A model generated the notes under the pieces. That model searched no databases. It had not been told where the DNA came from and worked only from the letters and a program-made list of their open reading frames with translations. Of a stretch of 64,000 bases of DNA, positions 35,101 through 43,280 are shown piece by piece. The stretch is from contig JABTUK010000002.1 of NCBI GenBank assembly GCA_015075405.1, positions 1,364,001 through 1,428,000 on the forward strand, read 5' to 3'. Position 1 is the first letter of the stretch, and each line of letters starts with the position of its first letter. The position numbers and the translations under genes are program-made. The stretch comes from Anaerolineales bacterium. Lineage in GTDB: Bacteria > Chloroflexota > Anaerolineae > 4572-78 > J111.

Positions 35101-35808
35101 CTACGATCTGCCATACAACGGGATCGCCGCGCCATTAATCGCTGCTGCGCCTTCGCTGGCGAGAAAAAGCAGGGTGGCGGCAATTTCGGCGGGTTTGACC
35201 CATTTGCTGAAATCGGCGTCGGGTGAATTTTTGCGATTGGCTTCGGTGTCTATAGTGCCAGGTACAATGGCGTTGACGGTGATACCGTAATCCTGCACCT
35301 CGGCGGCCATGGACTCGGTCAGGCGGAGAACGCCGGCTTTGCTAATAGCATAGGCGCTGTAGTTGGGCCGGCCGTGCAGCGCATCCCGCGAACCGACATT
35401 AATAATTCGCCCCCATTTTTGGGCCAGCATCGGTTTAACCGCCGCTCGGCCGAGATTATAGGCGGTGCGCAGGTTAATATCCAACATTCTGTTAAGATCA
35501 TCCTCGGCGCTCTCGCTGACCGGCTTGCCGCCGCCAAAACCACCGGCCAGGTTGAGCAGAATGTCCACCCGGCCAAATTGGGCCAGCGCCGCCCGAACTA
35601 CTTCCTCCGCCCCGGCGGGGTTGCTCAGGTTGGCTGCCAGAGGTAAGGTGCGCTCCTGGCCCAAACTGGCGGCTACTTCCTGCACCCCGGCCAACTGAGA
35701 GCCAAGCAGCACCAGCGTGGCCCCGGCCTCATAAAAGGCCCGGCTAACCGTTCCCCCCAACCCGCCGCTGGCCCCGCTAATGATGGTCACTTTATTTTCC
35801 ATATTCAT
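35101..35808 (-). CDS. Short-chain dehydrogenase/reductase
   Basis: 235 residues from ATG 35808, preceded by GGGGGAA. The Rossmann motif is SGASGGLGGTVS (about 10), the NNAG-like motif is NLAGGFGGG (about 84), and the catalytic YxxxK is YSAYAISKAG (about 148). The product may be a 3-oxoacyl reductase or a sugar or alcohol dehydrogenase; substrate unknown. The open frame continues upstream to 35928, but that part is a heptad repeat read in frame, so I exclude it. Confidence 0.85.
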   Translation of the reverse strand: MNMENKVTIISGASGGLGGTVSRAFYEAGATLVLLGSQLAGVQEVAASLGQERTLPLAANLSNPAGAEEVVRAALAQFGRVDILLNLAGGFGGGKPVSESAEDDLNRMLDINLRTAYNLGRAAVKPMLAQKWGRIINVGSRDALHGRPNYSAYAISKAGVLRLTESMAAEVQDYGITVNAIVPGTIDTEANRKNSPDADFSKWVKPAEIAATLLFLASEGAAAINGAAIPLYGRS

Positions 35809-35819
35809 AGGTTCCCCCT

Positions 35820-35905
35820 TAAAGTAGACAGTAGACGGTAGACGGTAGACAGGGGGTTTTGCTACCTTGCAACCCTGCAACTTTGCTACCCTGCTACCTG
35901 CCACA
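35820..35905. repeat. Heptad tandem repeats (GTAGACG and GCAACCCT-like units)
   Basis: Three GTAGAC(G/A) units (35828-35850) are followed by a separate run of CTACCTTGCAACCCTGCAAC-type units (35861-35901). It lies upstream of the SDR gene at 35101-35808, and the frame through it is open. Confidence 0.65.
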
Positions 35906-36028
35906 GTATACCACAACCTTGTTTGCAAGACTAGCCTGAACTCGATCCACTCTCCAAATTTGCAAAGCTAGACAACCCTCAACAACACTGCTAGAATAAA
36001 GGTAGTCTTTAATAGGCCGAGATATGGC

Positions 36029-37519
36029 ATGTCCGACGAAATAACCGAGTCGCTATCCGAAGAAAAAAGTGTACAACTACCCCTGCTCCTGACCGGCTGT
36101 GTGCGCGACCTGGTTCGCGCCCCCCTGGTTACACTTCTGGAAACTGTCTCTATTCAAGAAGCGGCTCAACGCATGAGCGCCGCTCGGGCCAGCGCTGCCG
36201 TCATCCTCGATGCCGCCGGGCAGGTGGCCGGTATTGTCACCGATTGGGACCTGCGCGAGCGGGTGGTAGCGGCGGGCCTGGATACTACCCAGCCTATCGG
36301 GACGGTCATGAGCGCCCCTGTTATCAGCCTGGCTGCCGCCCAGCCAATTTATGAGGCAGTGCGGTTGATAATGAGTCATAATATCCATCATCTTCTTATC
36401 ACCAACGAAGACCAGCCGCTTGGATTGATCACCAGCAACGATTTGATTATCTTGCACAGCGCCTCGGTTTTTTTTATTACCCGCGAGATCGAGCGGCAGA
36501 CCAATCTTGCCGGTTTACGCCAGGTCTTGGATCAGGCGCAGCAGGCCATTCCTTTATTACTACGCCAGGGGGTCAGGGCCAGCCAGATTGGCTGGTTGAT
36601 GGCCGATATCAATGACCGGCTGGTGAGCCGAGTGTTGGAGTGGACCGAAGCGAGCCTGGGGCCACCCCCTGTGCCATATTGCTGGCTGGTTTTGGGCAGC
36701 GAGGCCCGCCGGGAGCAAACCTTTAAAACCGATCAGGACAATGCCTTGATTTATGCCGACCCGCCGCCAGAAAGCGCCGAGGCCGCCCAGACTTATTTTT
36801 TGGAATTTGGCCGGCAGGCCGTAGCCGGGCTGGTCGAGGCCGGGTTTCCCCCCTGCGCCGGACATCTGACCGCCGCTAATCCGCAGTGGGTTCAGCCGGT
36901 GAGCGGCTGGCATGCTTACTTTCAGCAGTGGGCCACCCGTTGGGAACCGGAAGAGGAACCCAATTTTCTCATCTTTTTCGATTTTCGGGCTATCTATGGC
37001 GATTTTACTTTGGCTAAAAACCTGCGGCGCTTTATTGCCGATCTGTTAGAGCAGCACCCCCGTTTCCTGACCCGTTTGGCTCACCTTTCGGCCAGTTTGC
37101 CGCCGCCCCTGGGTTTTTTAGGCCAGTTCGTCGTTGAGCACAACGGCGAGCATAAAGATGAACTTGACCTTAAACAGCGCGGCACAGTCCCGCTGATTGA
37201 TTTGGCCCGCTTTTTTGCCTTAAGGTATCACCTGACCGAAACCAACACCACAGCCCGCCTGGAACAACTCAAAGATGTCAATGAGCTGCCGGATGATTTA
37301 CTCCAGGAACTGGCTCAATCGTTTGAGTTCATCCTCAACATTCGCCTTCAGCAACAGTGGCAACAACTGCAAGCGGGTCAGCCCCTCTCAAATCATGTGA
37401 ATCCCCAAAATTTATCTGCCCTGGACCGGGTTTCCTTGCGACAAGTGTTTAAGGCTATTGCCCAGGCCCAGGCTTTTCTCCATCAGGCTTATCATCTCAA
37501 AGTGGGCCGGCTTTATTAA
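36029..37519 (+). CDS. CBS-domain and DUF294 (GlnD-like nucleotidyltransferase) protein
   Basis: 496 residues. Two CBS domains lie at about 25-145 (VAGIVTDWDLRERVV; PLGLITSNDLI), followed by the DUF294 nucleotidyltransferase-like domain with GSEARREQTFKTDQDNALIY near 227-246. The C-terminal helical substrate-binding domain has a LDLKQRGTVPLIDLAR motif near 380. CBS pairs sense adenylate nucleotides. The GlnD-like core suggests regulation by nucleotidylation, but no target is known. It stands alone before the ethanolamine permease promoter. Confidence 0.85.
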   Translation: MSDEITESLSEEKSVQLPLLLTGCVRDLVRAPLVTLLETVSIQEAAQRMSAARASAAVILDAAGQVAGIVTDWDLRERVVAAGLDTTQPIGTVMSAPVISLAAAQPIYEAVRLIMSHNIHHLLITNEDQPLGLITSNDLIILHSASVFFITREIERQTNLAGLRQVLDQAQQAIPLLLRQGVRASQIGWLMADINDRLVSRVLEWTEASLGPPPVPYCWLVLGSEARREQTFKTDQDNALIYADPPPESAEAAQTYFLEFGRQAVAGLVEAGFPPCAGHLTAANPQWVQPVSGWHAYFQQWATRWEPEEEPNFLIFFDFRAIYGDFTLAKNLRRFIADLLEQHPRFLTRLAHLSASLPPPLGFLGQFVVEHNGEHKDELDLKQRGTVPLIDLARFFALRYHLTETNTTARLEQLKDVNELPDDLLQELAQSFEFILNIRLQQQWQQLQAGQPLSNHVNPQNLSALDRVSLRQVFKAIAQAQAFLHQAYHLKVGRLY

Positions 37520-37566
37520 AATTGAAGGATTTTGCTTAAGCTTGTCCATTTATGTTCAAAATTGAT

Positions 37567-37595
37567 TTGACACATCTTTTTGATTGTGATATAGT
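37567..37595 (+). promoter_or_regulatory. Strong sigma-70-type promoter of the ethanolamine permease
   Basis: TTGACA at 37567-37572, a 17-base spacer and TATAGT at 37590-37595. A transcript would start near 37602, leaving a leader of about 240 bases before ATG 37844. Confidence 0.75.
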
Positions 37596-37843
37596 CTTGG
37601 CCCTATCCAGGTATTGTCAGCGTGGGGCCACAAAGCGCTGACAGCCATCACCAATCATTCCGGCAACTCCAATCGCGACAAATTAATAACAGCTTCTCGA
37701 CGGTGAGAGAACAAGCATTGTTTTCCAACAATAATCTGCCACAAGTCAGGCTCAAGCAGTAATCGCAACCTTCAACCCGAAGGTGTGGTTTATAGTTTGC
37801 TTAAGTTAATAATTTTATTTATCAACCTAAGGAGGGTTTTTGT
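37596..37843 (+). promoter_or_regulatory. Long structured 5' leader of the ethanolamine permease (riboswitch candidate)
   Basis: The leader has four local stems. TGTCAGCG/CGCTGACA (37615-37643) is a perfect 8-bp stem whose loop contains GGGCCA, complementary to TGGCCC just upstream (37598-37603), so a pseudoknot is possible. TTCTC/GAGAA lies near 37695-37710, ATTGTT-TTCC-AACAAT near 37717-37732, and ACCTTC-AACCC-GAAGGT near 37769-37785. AAGGAGGG precedes the start. I could not fit it to a cobalamin riboswitch or an ANTAR target pair. Identity is unknown. Confidence 0.5.
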
Positions 37844-39319
37844 ATGGCAGAGAAGAAAATTTCGGTTGGCGGCGCTACCTATGAAAACGTTGACAGCGCT
37901 TATCTGGAACAGCGCAAACTGCGCAAAAGCGCCGGCTGGGTGCTGTTGTGGGCGTTGGGGGTCGGCGCGGTTATTTCCGGCGACTTTTTTGGCTGGAACT
38001 TTGGTTTGACGGCCGGCGGATTTTGGGGGTTGACGATTGCCACCTTCCTCATGGCCGTTATGTATGTTTGTATGGTTTACAGCATCGCCGAGTTGTCAAC
38101 GGCGCTGCCGCACGCCGGCGGTTTCTATTCCTTCACTCGCAATGCCCTGGGGCCTTTTGGCGGCTTTGTCTGCGGGGTAACCGATACCATTGAGTATGTG
38201 ATCACTCCGGCGGTTATTGTCGTCGGCATCGGCGGCTATATGAACGCGCTTCTGCCCGACTTTCTGCCGCTGTGGGCCTGGTGGCTTATTTCCTATGCCA
38301 TTTTTATCGCCATCAACATCAAGGGAGTGGAACTGACTTTAAAGGTCGGGTTGGTTGTTACCCTCTTGGCTATTGCCGTTTTGGTTGTATTTTACTTAGC
38401 CTCTATTTTTAGCGGCGCTTTCAGTTGGAATTTGTTGTTCAATGTTGAGCCTGATCCCGGCCAATCGGCTACCTGGCTGCCCAAAGGCTGGTATGGCGTT
38501 TTTGCGGCCCTGCCCTTTGCTATCTGGTTCTATCTGGCCATTGAGCAGTTGCCTCTGGCCGCCGAAGAAACCCATGATGTGGTCAGAGATATGCCCAAGG
38601 CCCTGATTTTGGGCATCGTTACCCTGTTGGTTCTGTCGCTCTTCACCCTGGTCCTCAATGCGGGCGTGGGTGGGGGGGCGGCTGTCATCGGCGAATCCCT
38701 GGCCCCGCTGGAAGATGGTTTCAAGGCCGTCTTTGGTGAAGGTATGGCAACGGCGGTGTTGACGCTCATCGCTCTGACCGGCCTGATTGCCAGCTTCCAC
38801 ACTATCATCTACGCTTACGGCCGGGTGCTCTTTGCTCTCTCTCGCGCCGGTTATTACCCACGCTGGATTTCGGTGGTCAACCCATCAACCCATACCCCTG
38901 TGACCGCCCTGGTTTTGGGCGGCGTGGTGGGTTTTCTGTGCGCCCTGGCCATTGATGCTTTCGGCTCCGGCATTGTTGGGGCGGCGCTGCTGAATATGGC
39001 TGTCTTTGGGGCGGTCATCTCTTATGCGCTGGTGATGATTAGCTACATCAAATTAAAAATGGACCGGCCCGATTTGCCCCGGCCCTATGTCAGCCCATTG
39101 GGTGTACCCGGCGCGGTTGTCGGCGCTGCCCTGGCGATTATCGCGCTTTTTGCCTGTTTCTCAATCGAGGGCTACCGGCCCGGCGTGTGGGGCGTGGCAA
39201 TCTTCCTGGCAATAGCCATTGTCTTCTACTTTGTCCATAGCAGCAAGCACCTGGTCGCCCAGGCCCCCGAAGAAGAAGTGGCTTTAATGTCTGAAGCCCA
39301 AAAGGAACTGGCTCACTAA
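37844..39319 (+). CDS. eat: Ethanolamine permease (APC superfamily, Eat type)
   Basis: 491 residues with 12 predicted membrane spans. The N-terminal part (GWVLLWALGVGAVISGDFFGWNFGL; AELSTALPHAGGFYSFTRNALGPFGGF) and the AIEQLPLAAEETHDVVRDMPKA loop are typical of Eat-type ethanolamine permeases. It imports ethanolamine and takes the place of EutH in this locus. AAGGAGGG lies at 37830-37837. A terminator at 39348-39394 follows, so it may be transcribed separately from the downstream eut genes. The symbol follows the family rather than a characterised orthologue. Confidence 0.87.
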   Translation: MAEKKISVGGATYENVDSAYLEQRKLRKSAGWVLLWALGVGAVISGDFFGWNFGLTAGGFWGLTIATFLMAVMYVCMVYSIAELSTALPHAGGFYSFTRNALGPFGGFVCGVTDTIEYVITPAVIVVGIGGYMNALLPDFLPLWAWWLISYAIFIAINIKGVELTLKVGLVVTLLAIAVLVVFYLASIFSGAFSWNLLFNVEPDPGQSATWLPKGWYGVFAALPFAIWFYLAIEQLPLAAEETHDVVRDMPKALILGIVTLLVLSLFTLVLNAGVGGGAAVIGESLAPLEDGFKAVFGEGMATAVLTLIALTGLIASFHTIIYAYGRVLFALSRAGYYPRWISVVNPSTHTPVTALVLGGVVGFLCALAIDAFGSGIVGAALLNMAVFGAVISYALVMISYIKLKMDRPDLPRPYVSPLGVPGAVVGAALAIIALFACFSIEGYRPGVWGVAIFLAIAIVFYFVHSSKHLVAQAPEEEVALMSEAQKELAH

Positions 39320-39347
39320 GGCCAGCAGGCTTCGGTTTTGAATTTCC

Positions 39348-39394
39348 GGCGATGCAGCGTCGTCAATGTTGATGAGGCTGCATCGCCGCTTTTG
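39348..39394 (+). terminator. Rho-independent terminator after the permease
   Basis: GGCGATGCAG and CTGCATCGCC (39348-39357 with 39378-39387) pair around a 20-base loop, followed by GCTTTT. It separates the permease from the next genes. Confidence 0.7.
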
Positions 39395-39474
39395 GTGTCA
39401 CAGCATGACCGCCGGCGACTCTATCCAGCAACGTATTTTTGATGCGTTGGTGCAGGCAGCAAGCGAGGCAATGA

Positions 39475-39541
39475 AGAAAAGGGAACTATAGGAACTGAAG
39501 GAACTGGAGGGTAAGTTCCCTTAGTTCCCTCAGTTCCTTCC
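39475..39541. repeat. GGAACT tandem/inverted repeat
   Basis: GGGAACTATAGGAACTGAAGGAACTG on the left faces GTTCCCTTAGTTCCCTCAGTTCC on the right. The same unit family recurs at 40364-40440, 41618-41640 and 60930-61000. Confidence 0.7.
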
Positions 39542-39570
39542 TCTTATTCTAATCTCATCCAGGAAGATTT

Positions 39571-40344
39571 ATGCGACTTGAAAACAAAGTAGCCCTTATC
39601 ACCGGCGCAGGCAGCGGGATTGGCCGCGAAACAGCCACCCTTTTTGCCCGTGAAGGCGCCAGAGTGGTGGTCGTAGATGTCAACGATGCCGCCGGGCAGG
39701 AAACGGTCAGCATGATTGAGGCGGCGGGCGGTCAGGCGGTTTATGTTCACGCCGACATCTCCCAGGCCGCCGACTGCGCCAAGATGGTCCGCACCGCCGA
39801 AGAAAGTTATGGCCAGTTGAACATCCTGTTCAACAACGCCGGGATTTCCCACATCAACGACGACAACGCCGAAACTACCGAAGAAGCGGTCTGGGATTTG
39901 ACCATGAATATCAACCTCAAAGGAGTCTTTCTGGGCTGCAAATACGGCGTTCCGGCCTTGCGTCGAGCCGGCGGCGGCTCGATTATCAACACGGCCTCGT
40001 TTGTGGCTCTGGTCGGCGCGGCCACCCCGCAAATTGCCTACACCGCCAGCAAAGGCGGCGTCCTTTCGATGACCCGCGAGTTGGCCGTCATCCACGCCCG
40101 CGAAAACATTCGGGTCAACGCCCTCTGCCCCGGCCCGCTGCGCACCGAATTACTGATGAAATATCTCAACACCGAAGAAAAACGCCAGCGCCGCCTGGTG
40201 CATATCCCCATGGGTCGCTTTGGCGAAGCCAGAGAAATCGCCCAGGCCGTCCTCTTCCTGGCCTCCGACGAGTCCTCTTTTGTCACCGGAGCCACGTTTA
40301 TGGTAGATGGCGGGATTACGGCGGCGTATGTGACGCCCGAATAA
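39571..40344 (+). CDS. SDR-family oxidoreductase
   Basis: 257 residues, classical short-chain dehydrogenase. The cofactor motif is TGAGSGIGRETA (about 12), the NNAGIS motif lies near 88 and the active site is YTASKGG near 157. An acidic residue at the end of beta-2 (VVVDVNDA) favours NAD over NADP. It lies within the ethanolamine locus on the same strand and could reduce or oxidise an alcohol or aldehyde, but the sequence does not tie it to acetaldehyde. An AGGAAG site precedes the ATG. Confidence 0.85.
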   Translation: MRLENKVALITGAGSGIGRETATLFAREGARVVVVDVNDAAGQETVSMIEAAGGQAVYVHADISQAADCAKMVRTAEESYGQLNILFNNAGISHINDDNAETTEEAVWDLTMNINLKGVFLGCKYGVPALRRAGGGSIINTASFVALVGAATPQIAYTASKGGVLSMTRELAVIHARENIRVNALCPGPLRTELLMKYLNTEEKRQRRLVHIPMGRFGEAREIAQAVLFLASDESSFVTGATFMVDGGITAAYVTPE

Positions 40345-40363
40345 AAGCAGGGAACTAAGTGAT

Positions 40364-40440
40364 TGTCCAAAAATAAGTTCCCCCAAGTTCCTACGAGTTC
40401 CCAGGGAACTAAAGGAACTCGTAGGAACTCAAAACGGGAA
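40364..40440. repeat. GGAACT tandem/inverted repeat, copy 2
   Basis: GGGAACTAAGTG..AAGTTCC.. and CCTACGAGTTCCCAGGGAACT..CTCGTAGGAACTC form nested inverted repeats directly beside the left end of the IS element. Confidence 0.65.
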
Positions 40441-40441
40441 G

Positions 40442-41601
40442 TATACTGGAAACGGGTTAAAACTGGACTTTTTTGACGTGATCAATAATATCCTCAAGTA
40501 GTCTGAAGGCTATGTATCGGCCAATGATAGGGAGCGGAAAGTGATCACGATAGAATTTAGTCCAGCCGACATCGAAGCTTTGGAATACGAACGGTATCAT
40601 CATCCTCACCCCAAAGTTCAAAAGAAAATGGAAGCGGTGTACTTGAAAAGTCAGGATGTTAAACCCGGCCAAATTTGTCGGCTCTGCCGTATCTGCAAAA
40701 CGACCCTGACAACCTATTTGGATCAGTACCAAGCTGGTGGCTTAGAACGGCTCAAAGAACTGGAGTATCAGGGTCAACCCAGTGAATTGAACCAACACAG
40801 CACTACCCTGGAAGCCTACTTTATGAACACCACCCCGCAGCACCGCCGAAGCCCAAGCTGCAATTGAAAACTGACCGGTCTCAAACGCAATCCGACCCCG
40901 GGTTCAAGCCTTTATGAAGCGTTTAGGACTAAAATGCCGCAAAGTGGGCTTTGTGCCCGGGAGAGCGACGGATCCGGACAAACAGGCCGAGCAGGAAAGC
41001 TTCCGGGTCAATCTGTTGGGAACCGCGCCTACAGCAAGCCCAGGCTGGACAACGAGTGGTTTTGTTTATGGATGCCGCCCACTTTGTCTACGGCGTCTTC
41101 TTGGGCCTGGTTTGGTGTTTTGTCCGCTTGTTTATGCCCTCGCCCGCAGGTCGCAAGCGGTTCAATGTCTTGGGAGCCATTAACGCTGTGACCAAAGAAG
41201 TCTTGACCGTGACTAATGAAACCTATATCAATGCCGAAAGCGTCTGTTTGTTGCTGTCCGACATTGCCCAACGCTATGGACCCATTCCGATCACCCTGGT
41301 CTTGGACAATGCCCGTTATCAAAAGTGTGCTTTGGTTTTGGATCACGCCGCCTCCTTGAAGATCGAATTGTTGTTTTTACCCGCCTATTCGCCTCAGTTG
41401 AACTTGATCGAACGCTTGTGGCGTTTTGTGCGTAAAGAGTGTTTGTACTCCAAGTATTATGCCGATTTCGCCACTTTCAAACAGGCCATTGCCACTTGTA
41501 TTGAAACCGCCCACACTGAGCATCGAGAAGAACTGGACACCCTGTTGGCCTGGAACTTTCAGTCTTTCAAAAAAGTCCAATTCTTACCCGTTTAGAGTAT
41601 A
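40442..41601 (+). mobile_element. IS630-family insertion sequence (decayed)
   Basis: About 1.16 kb bounded by inverted repeats. The left end reads TATACTGGAAACGGGTTAAA and the right end, in reverse complement, TATACTCTAAACGGGTAAGA. Both continue with TGGACTTTTTTGA. TA dinucleotides at both borders fit the TA target duplication of IS630/Tc1 elements. The single transposase gene inside is broken by several frameshifts. It is inserted between the SDR gene and eutA. Confidence 0.85.
40541..41595 (+). pseudogene. IS630-family transposase, multiple frameshifts
   Basis: The N-terminal HTH part (40541 to about 40830) and the DDE catalytic part (about 41060-41595) lie in different frames. Catalytic residues remain visible: FMDAAHF, LVLDNARYQ and YSPQLNLIERLW. 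Reconstruction requires at least three to four single-base shifts between about 40833 and 41030: after the ACCACC stretch, at GAAAACTGACC, at CCCCGGG and at TTGGGAACC. So it cannot make a full transposase as written. Either the element has decayed or this short stretch has clustered assembly errors. Confidence 0.85.
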
Positions 41602-41681
41602 AATTTTAGACGTTTACTAAGGGAACTGAGGGATTTGAGGGGTCTATGAGTTTCTTCAGCTCCGTTTTTTGAGCAAACACT

Positions 41682-43148
41682 ATGACTCAACCTTCCCACT
41701 CCATGCTCAGCGTAGGCATTGACGTGGGCACCACCACAACCCAATTGATTTTTTCCCGGCTGATTTTGGGCGGCGGCGTGGCCAGCAGCAGCCAATCGCC
41801 CCTGAGCCGAGTGCGGGCGGCGGGCATTGTTGACAAAGAGGTTGTCTATCGCAGCGGGATTCATTTCACCCCGTTGAAAGGCCCCGACGAAATTGACGCC
41901 GTTGCCTTAGAGCAAATCCTGCGCCGGGAGTATCAGCAGGCCGGGATTCTGCCCAACCAGGTCGAAACCGGGGCGGTCATCGTGACCGGCGAAACGGCCA
42001 AAAAGCGCAATGCCGACGCCATTCTGGAGGCTATCTCAGCCCTGGCCGGCGATTTTGTGGTCACGGTCGCCGGGCCGCACCTGGAGTCTATGATTTCGGG
42101 GCGGGGGGCGGGGGCAGCTACCTACTCGCGGGAGCATTTTTGCACCGTGACCAATGTAGACATCGGCGGCGGCTCGGCCAACAGCGCCATTTTTCGCCAG
42201 GGCGAAATGATGGCCGCGGCGGCCATGAATTACGGTGGGCGGATTTTGCAGGTTGACCCAGCCAGTGGCCAGATTCGCCACATGGCCGACCCGGCGCGGG
42301 CAATTATTGACTATTTGGGGCTGCCCCTCCAAATCGGCGGCCAGCCGACCCTGGCTCAACTACGCCGGTTCACCGACTGCATGGCCGATTTGACGCTCCA
42401 TTTAATTGAAGGGACGAGCCATCCGCTGGGCGATAAGCTGCTGCTGACCGCGCCCTCGCCGGTTTCGGGCAAGGGTACGATTTTATTTTTCTCCGGCGGC
42501 ATCGGGCATTATTTTTACGAACCGCTGGCGATTAATTCCGTCGCCGATGCTTGCGTTCACGGCGATGTCGGGCCGCTGCTGGCCGAGTCTATCCGGCTGA
42601 ATCCCGCCATTCAAAGCTACACCATTCGCCGCCCGCCGGAAACGATGCGGGCCACGGTCATGGGGGCCAGTTCGCAAACCGTCACCCTGAGCGGCAGCAC
42701 CATCTGGGCTGAGGCCGAGATTTTGCCCATCCGCAATGTGCCGGTAGTGCGCGCCCAGTGGCCGGCCACCCCGCCGACCCGCCAGCAGGTAGCTCAGGCC
42801 GTCCAGCAGGCCGTCACCCGCTGGGATGTCAACCCGGCCGAGAGCCAGTTTGCCCTGGCGTTGGAGTTGACCTGGAAGCTGGATTTCGACTCGCTCTCGG
42901 AATTGGCCGCAGGGCTGGCCGATTTCGCTTTAGCGCATCTGCCGCTCCACCAACCCTTTATCATCATCATCGAGCACGACTACGCCCGCGCCTTGGGCCA
43001 ATCGGTCAAAGCGATGATTCCCCGCCATCCGCTACTGGTGGTGGATCAGGTCGGCTTGCAGGAAGGGGATTACATTGACATAGGCCGCCCCATGCTCGAT
43101 GGACGGGTGGTGCCGTTGAGCGTGAAGACACTGATTTTTTACCATTGA
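41682..43148 (+). CDS. eutA: Ethanolamine ammonia-lyase reactivating factor EutA
   Basis: 488 residues of the EutA family, an actin-like ATPase that exchanges inactivated cobalamin out of EutBC. The N-terminus has the phosphate-binding GIDVGTTTTQLIFSRL motif (about 12-27), a TGETAKKRNA segment near 105 and a second ATPase strand VDIGGGSANSAIF near 165. The start follows the right border of the IS element by about 80 bases, with no strong ribosome site. It is the first recognisable core eut gene; eutB follows after an inserted nuclease gene. Confidence 0.9.
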   Translation: MTQPSHSMLSVGIDVGTTTTQLIFSRLILGGGVASSSQSPLSRVRAAGIVDKEVVYRSGIHFTPLKGPDEIDAVALEQILRREYQQAGILPNQVETGAVIVTGETAKKRNADAILEAISALAGDFVVTVAGPHLESMISGRGAGAATYSREHFCTVTNVDIGGGSANSAIFRQGEMMAAAAMNYGGRILQVDPASGQIRHMADPARAIIDYLGLPLQIGGQPTLAQLRRFTDCMADLTLHLIEGTSHPLGDKLLLTAPSPVSGKGTILFFSGGIGHYFYEPLAINSVADACVHGDVGPLLAESIRLNPAIQSYTIRRPPETMRATVMGASSQTVTLSGSTIWAEAEILPIRNVPVVRAQWPATPPTRQQVAQAVQQAVTRWDVNPAESQFALALELTWKLDFDSLSELAAGLADFALAHLPLHQPFIIIIEHDYARALGQSVKAMIPRHPLLVVDQVGLQEGDYIDIGRPMLDGRVVPLSVKTLIFYH

Positions 43149-43212
43149 TGAGGCGAGGAGGCGGGAGGCGAGGAGGCGAAGACGCGAGGAGGCGAAGATG
43201 CGAAGACGCGAC
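43147..43212. repeat. Octad tandem repeat (GAGGCGA(A/G) units)
   Basis: About eight units of GAGGCGAG, GAGGCGAA or GATGCGAA follow eutA directly. A partial GTCATTTCGACCGAAGGGAGAAATC element (43214-43241) follows it. Confidence 0.7.
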
Positions 43213-43280
43213 GTGTCATTTCGACCGAAGGGAGAAATCCGCTTAGATGGGGTTAAATGGTAATTGACAGGGAATAAACC

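Noticed and set aside
35809..35928. N-terminal extension of the SDR protein
   Set aside because: The segment is a heptad repeat read in frame, lacks a ribosome site and is not part of the fold; ATG 35808 fits better.
37600..37840. Cobalamin riboswitch before the ethanolamine permease
   Set aside because: AAGTCAGGCTCAAGCAGT recalls part of a B12 box, but the GCCACTG core and the usual helices could not be found.
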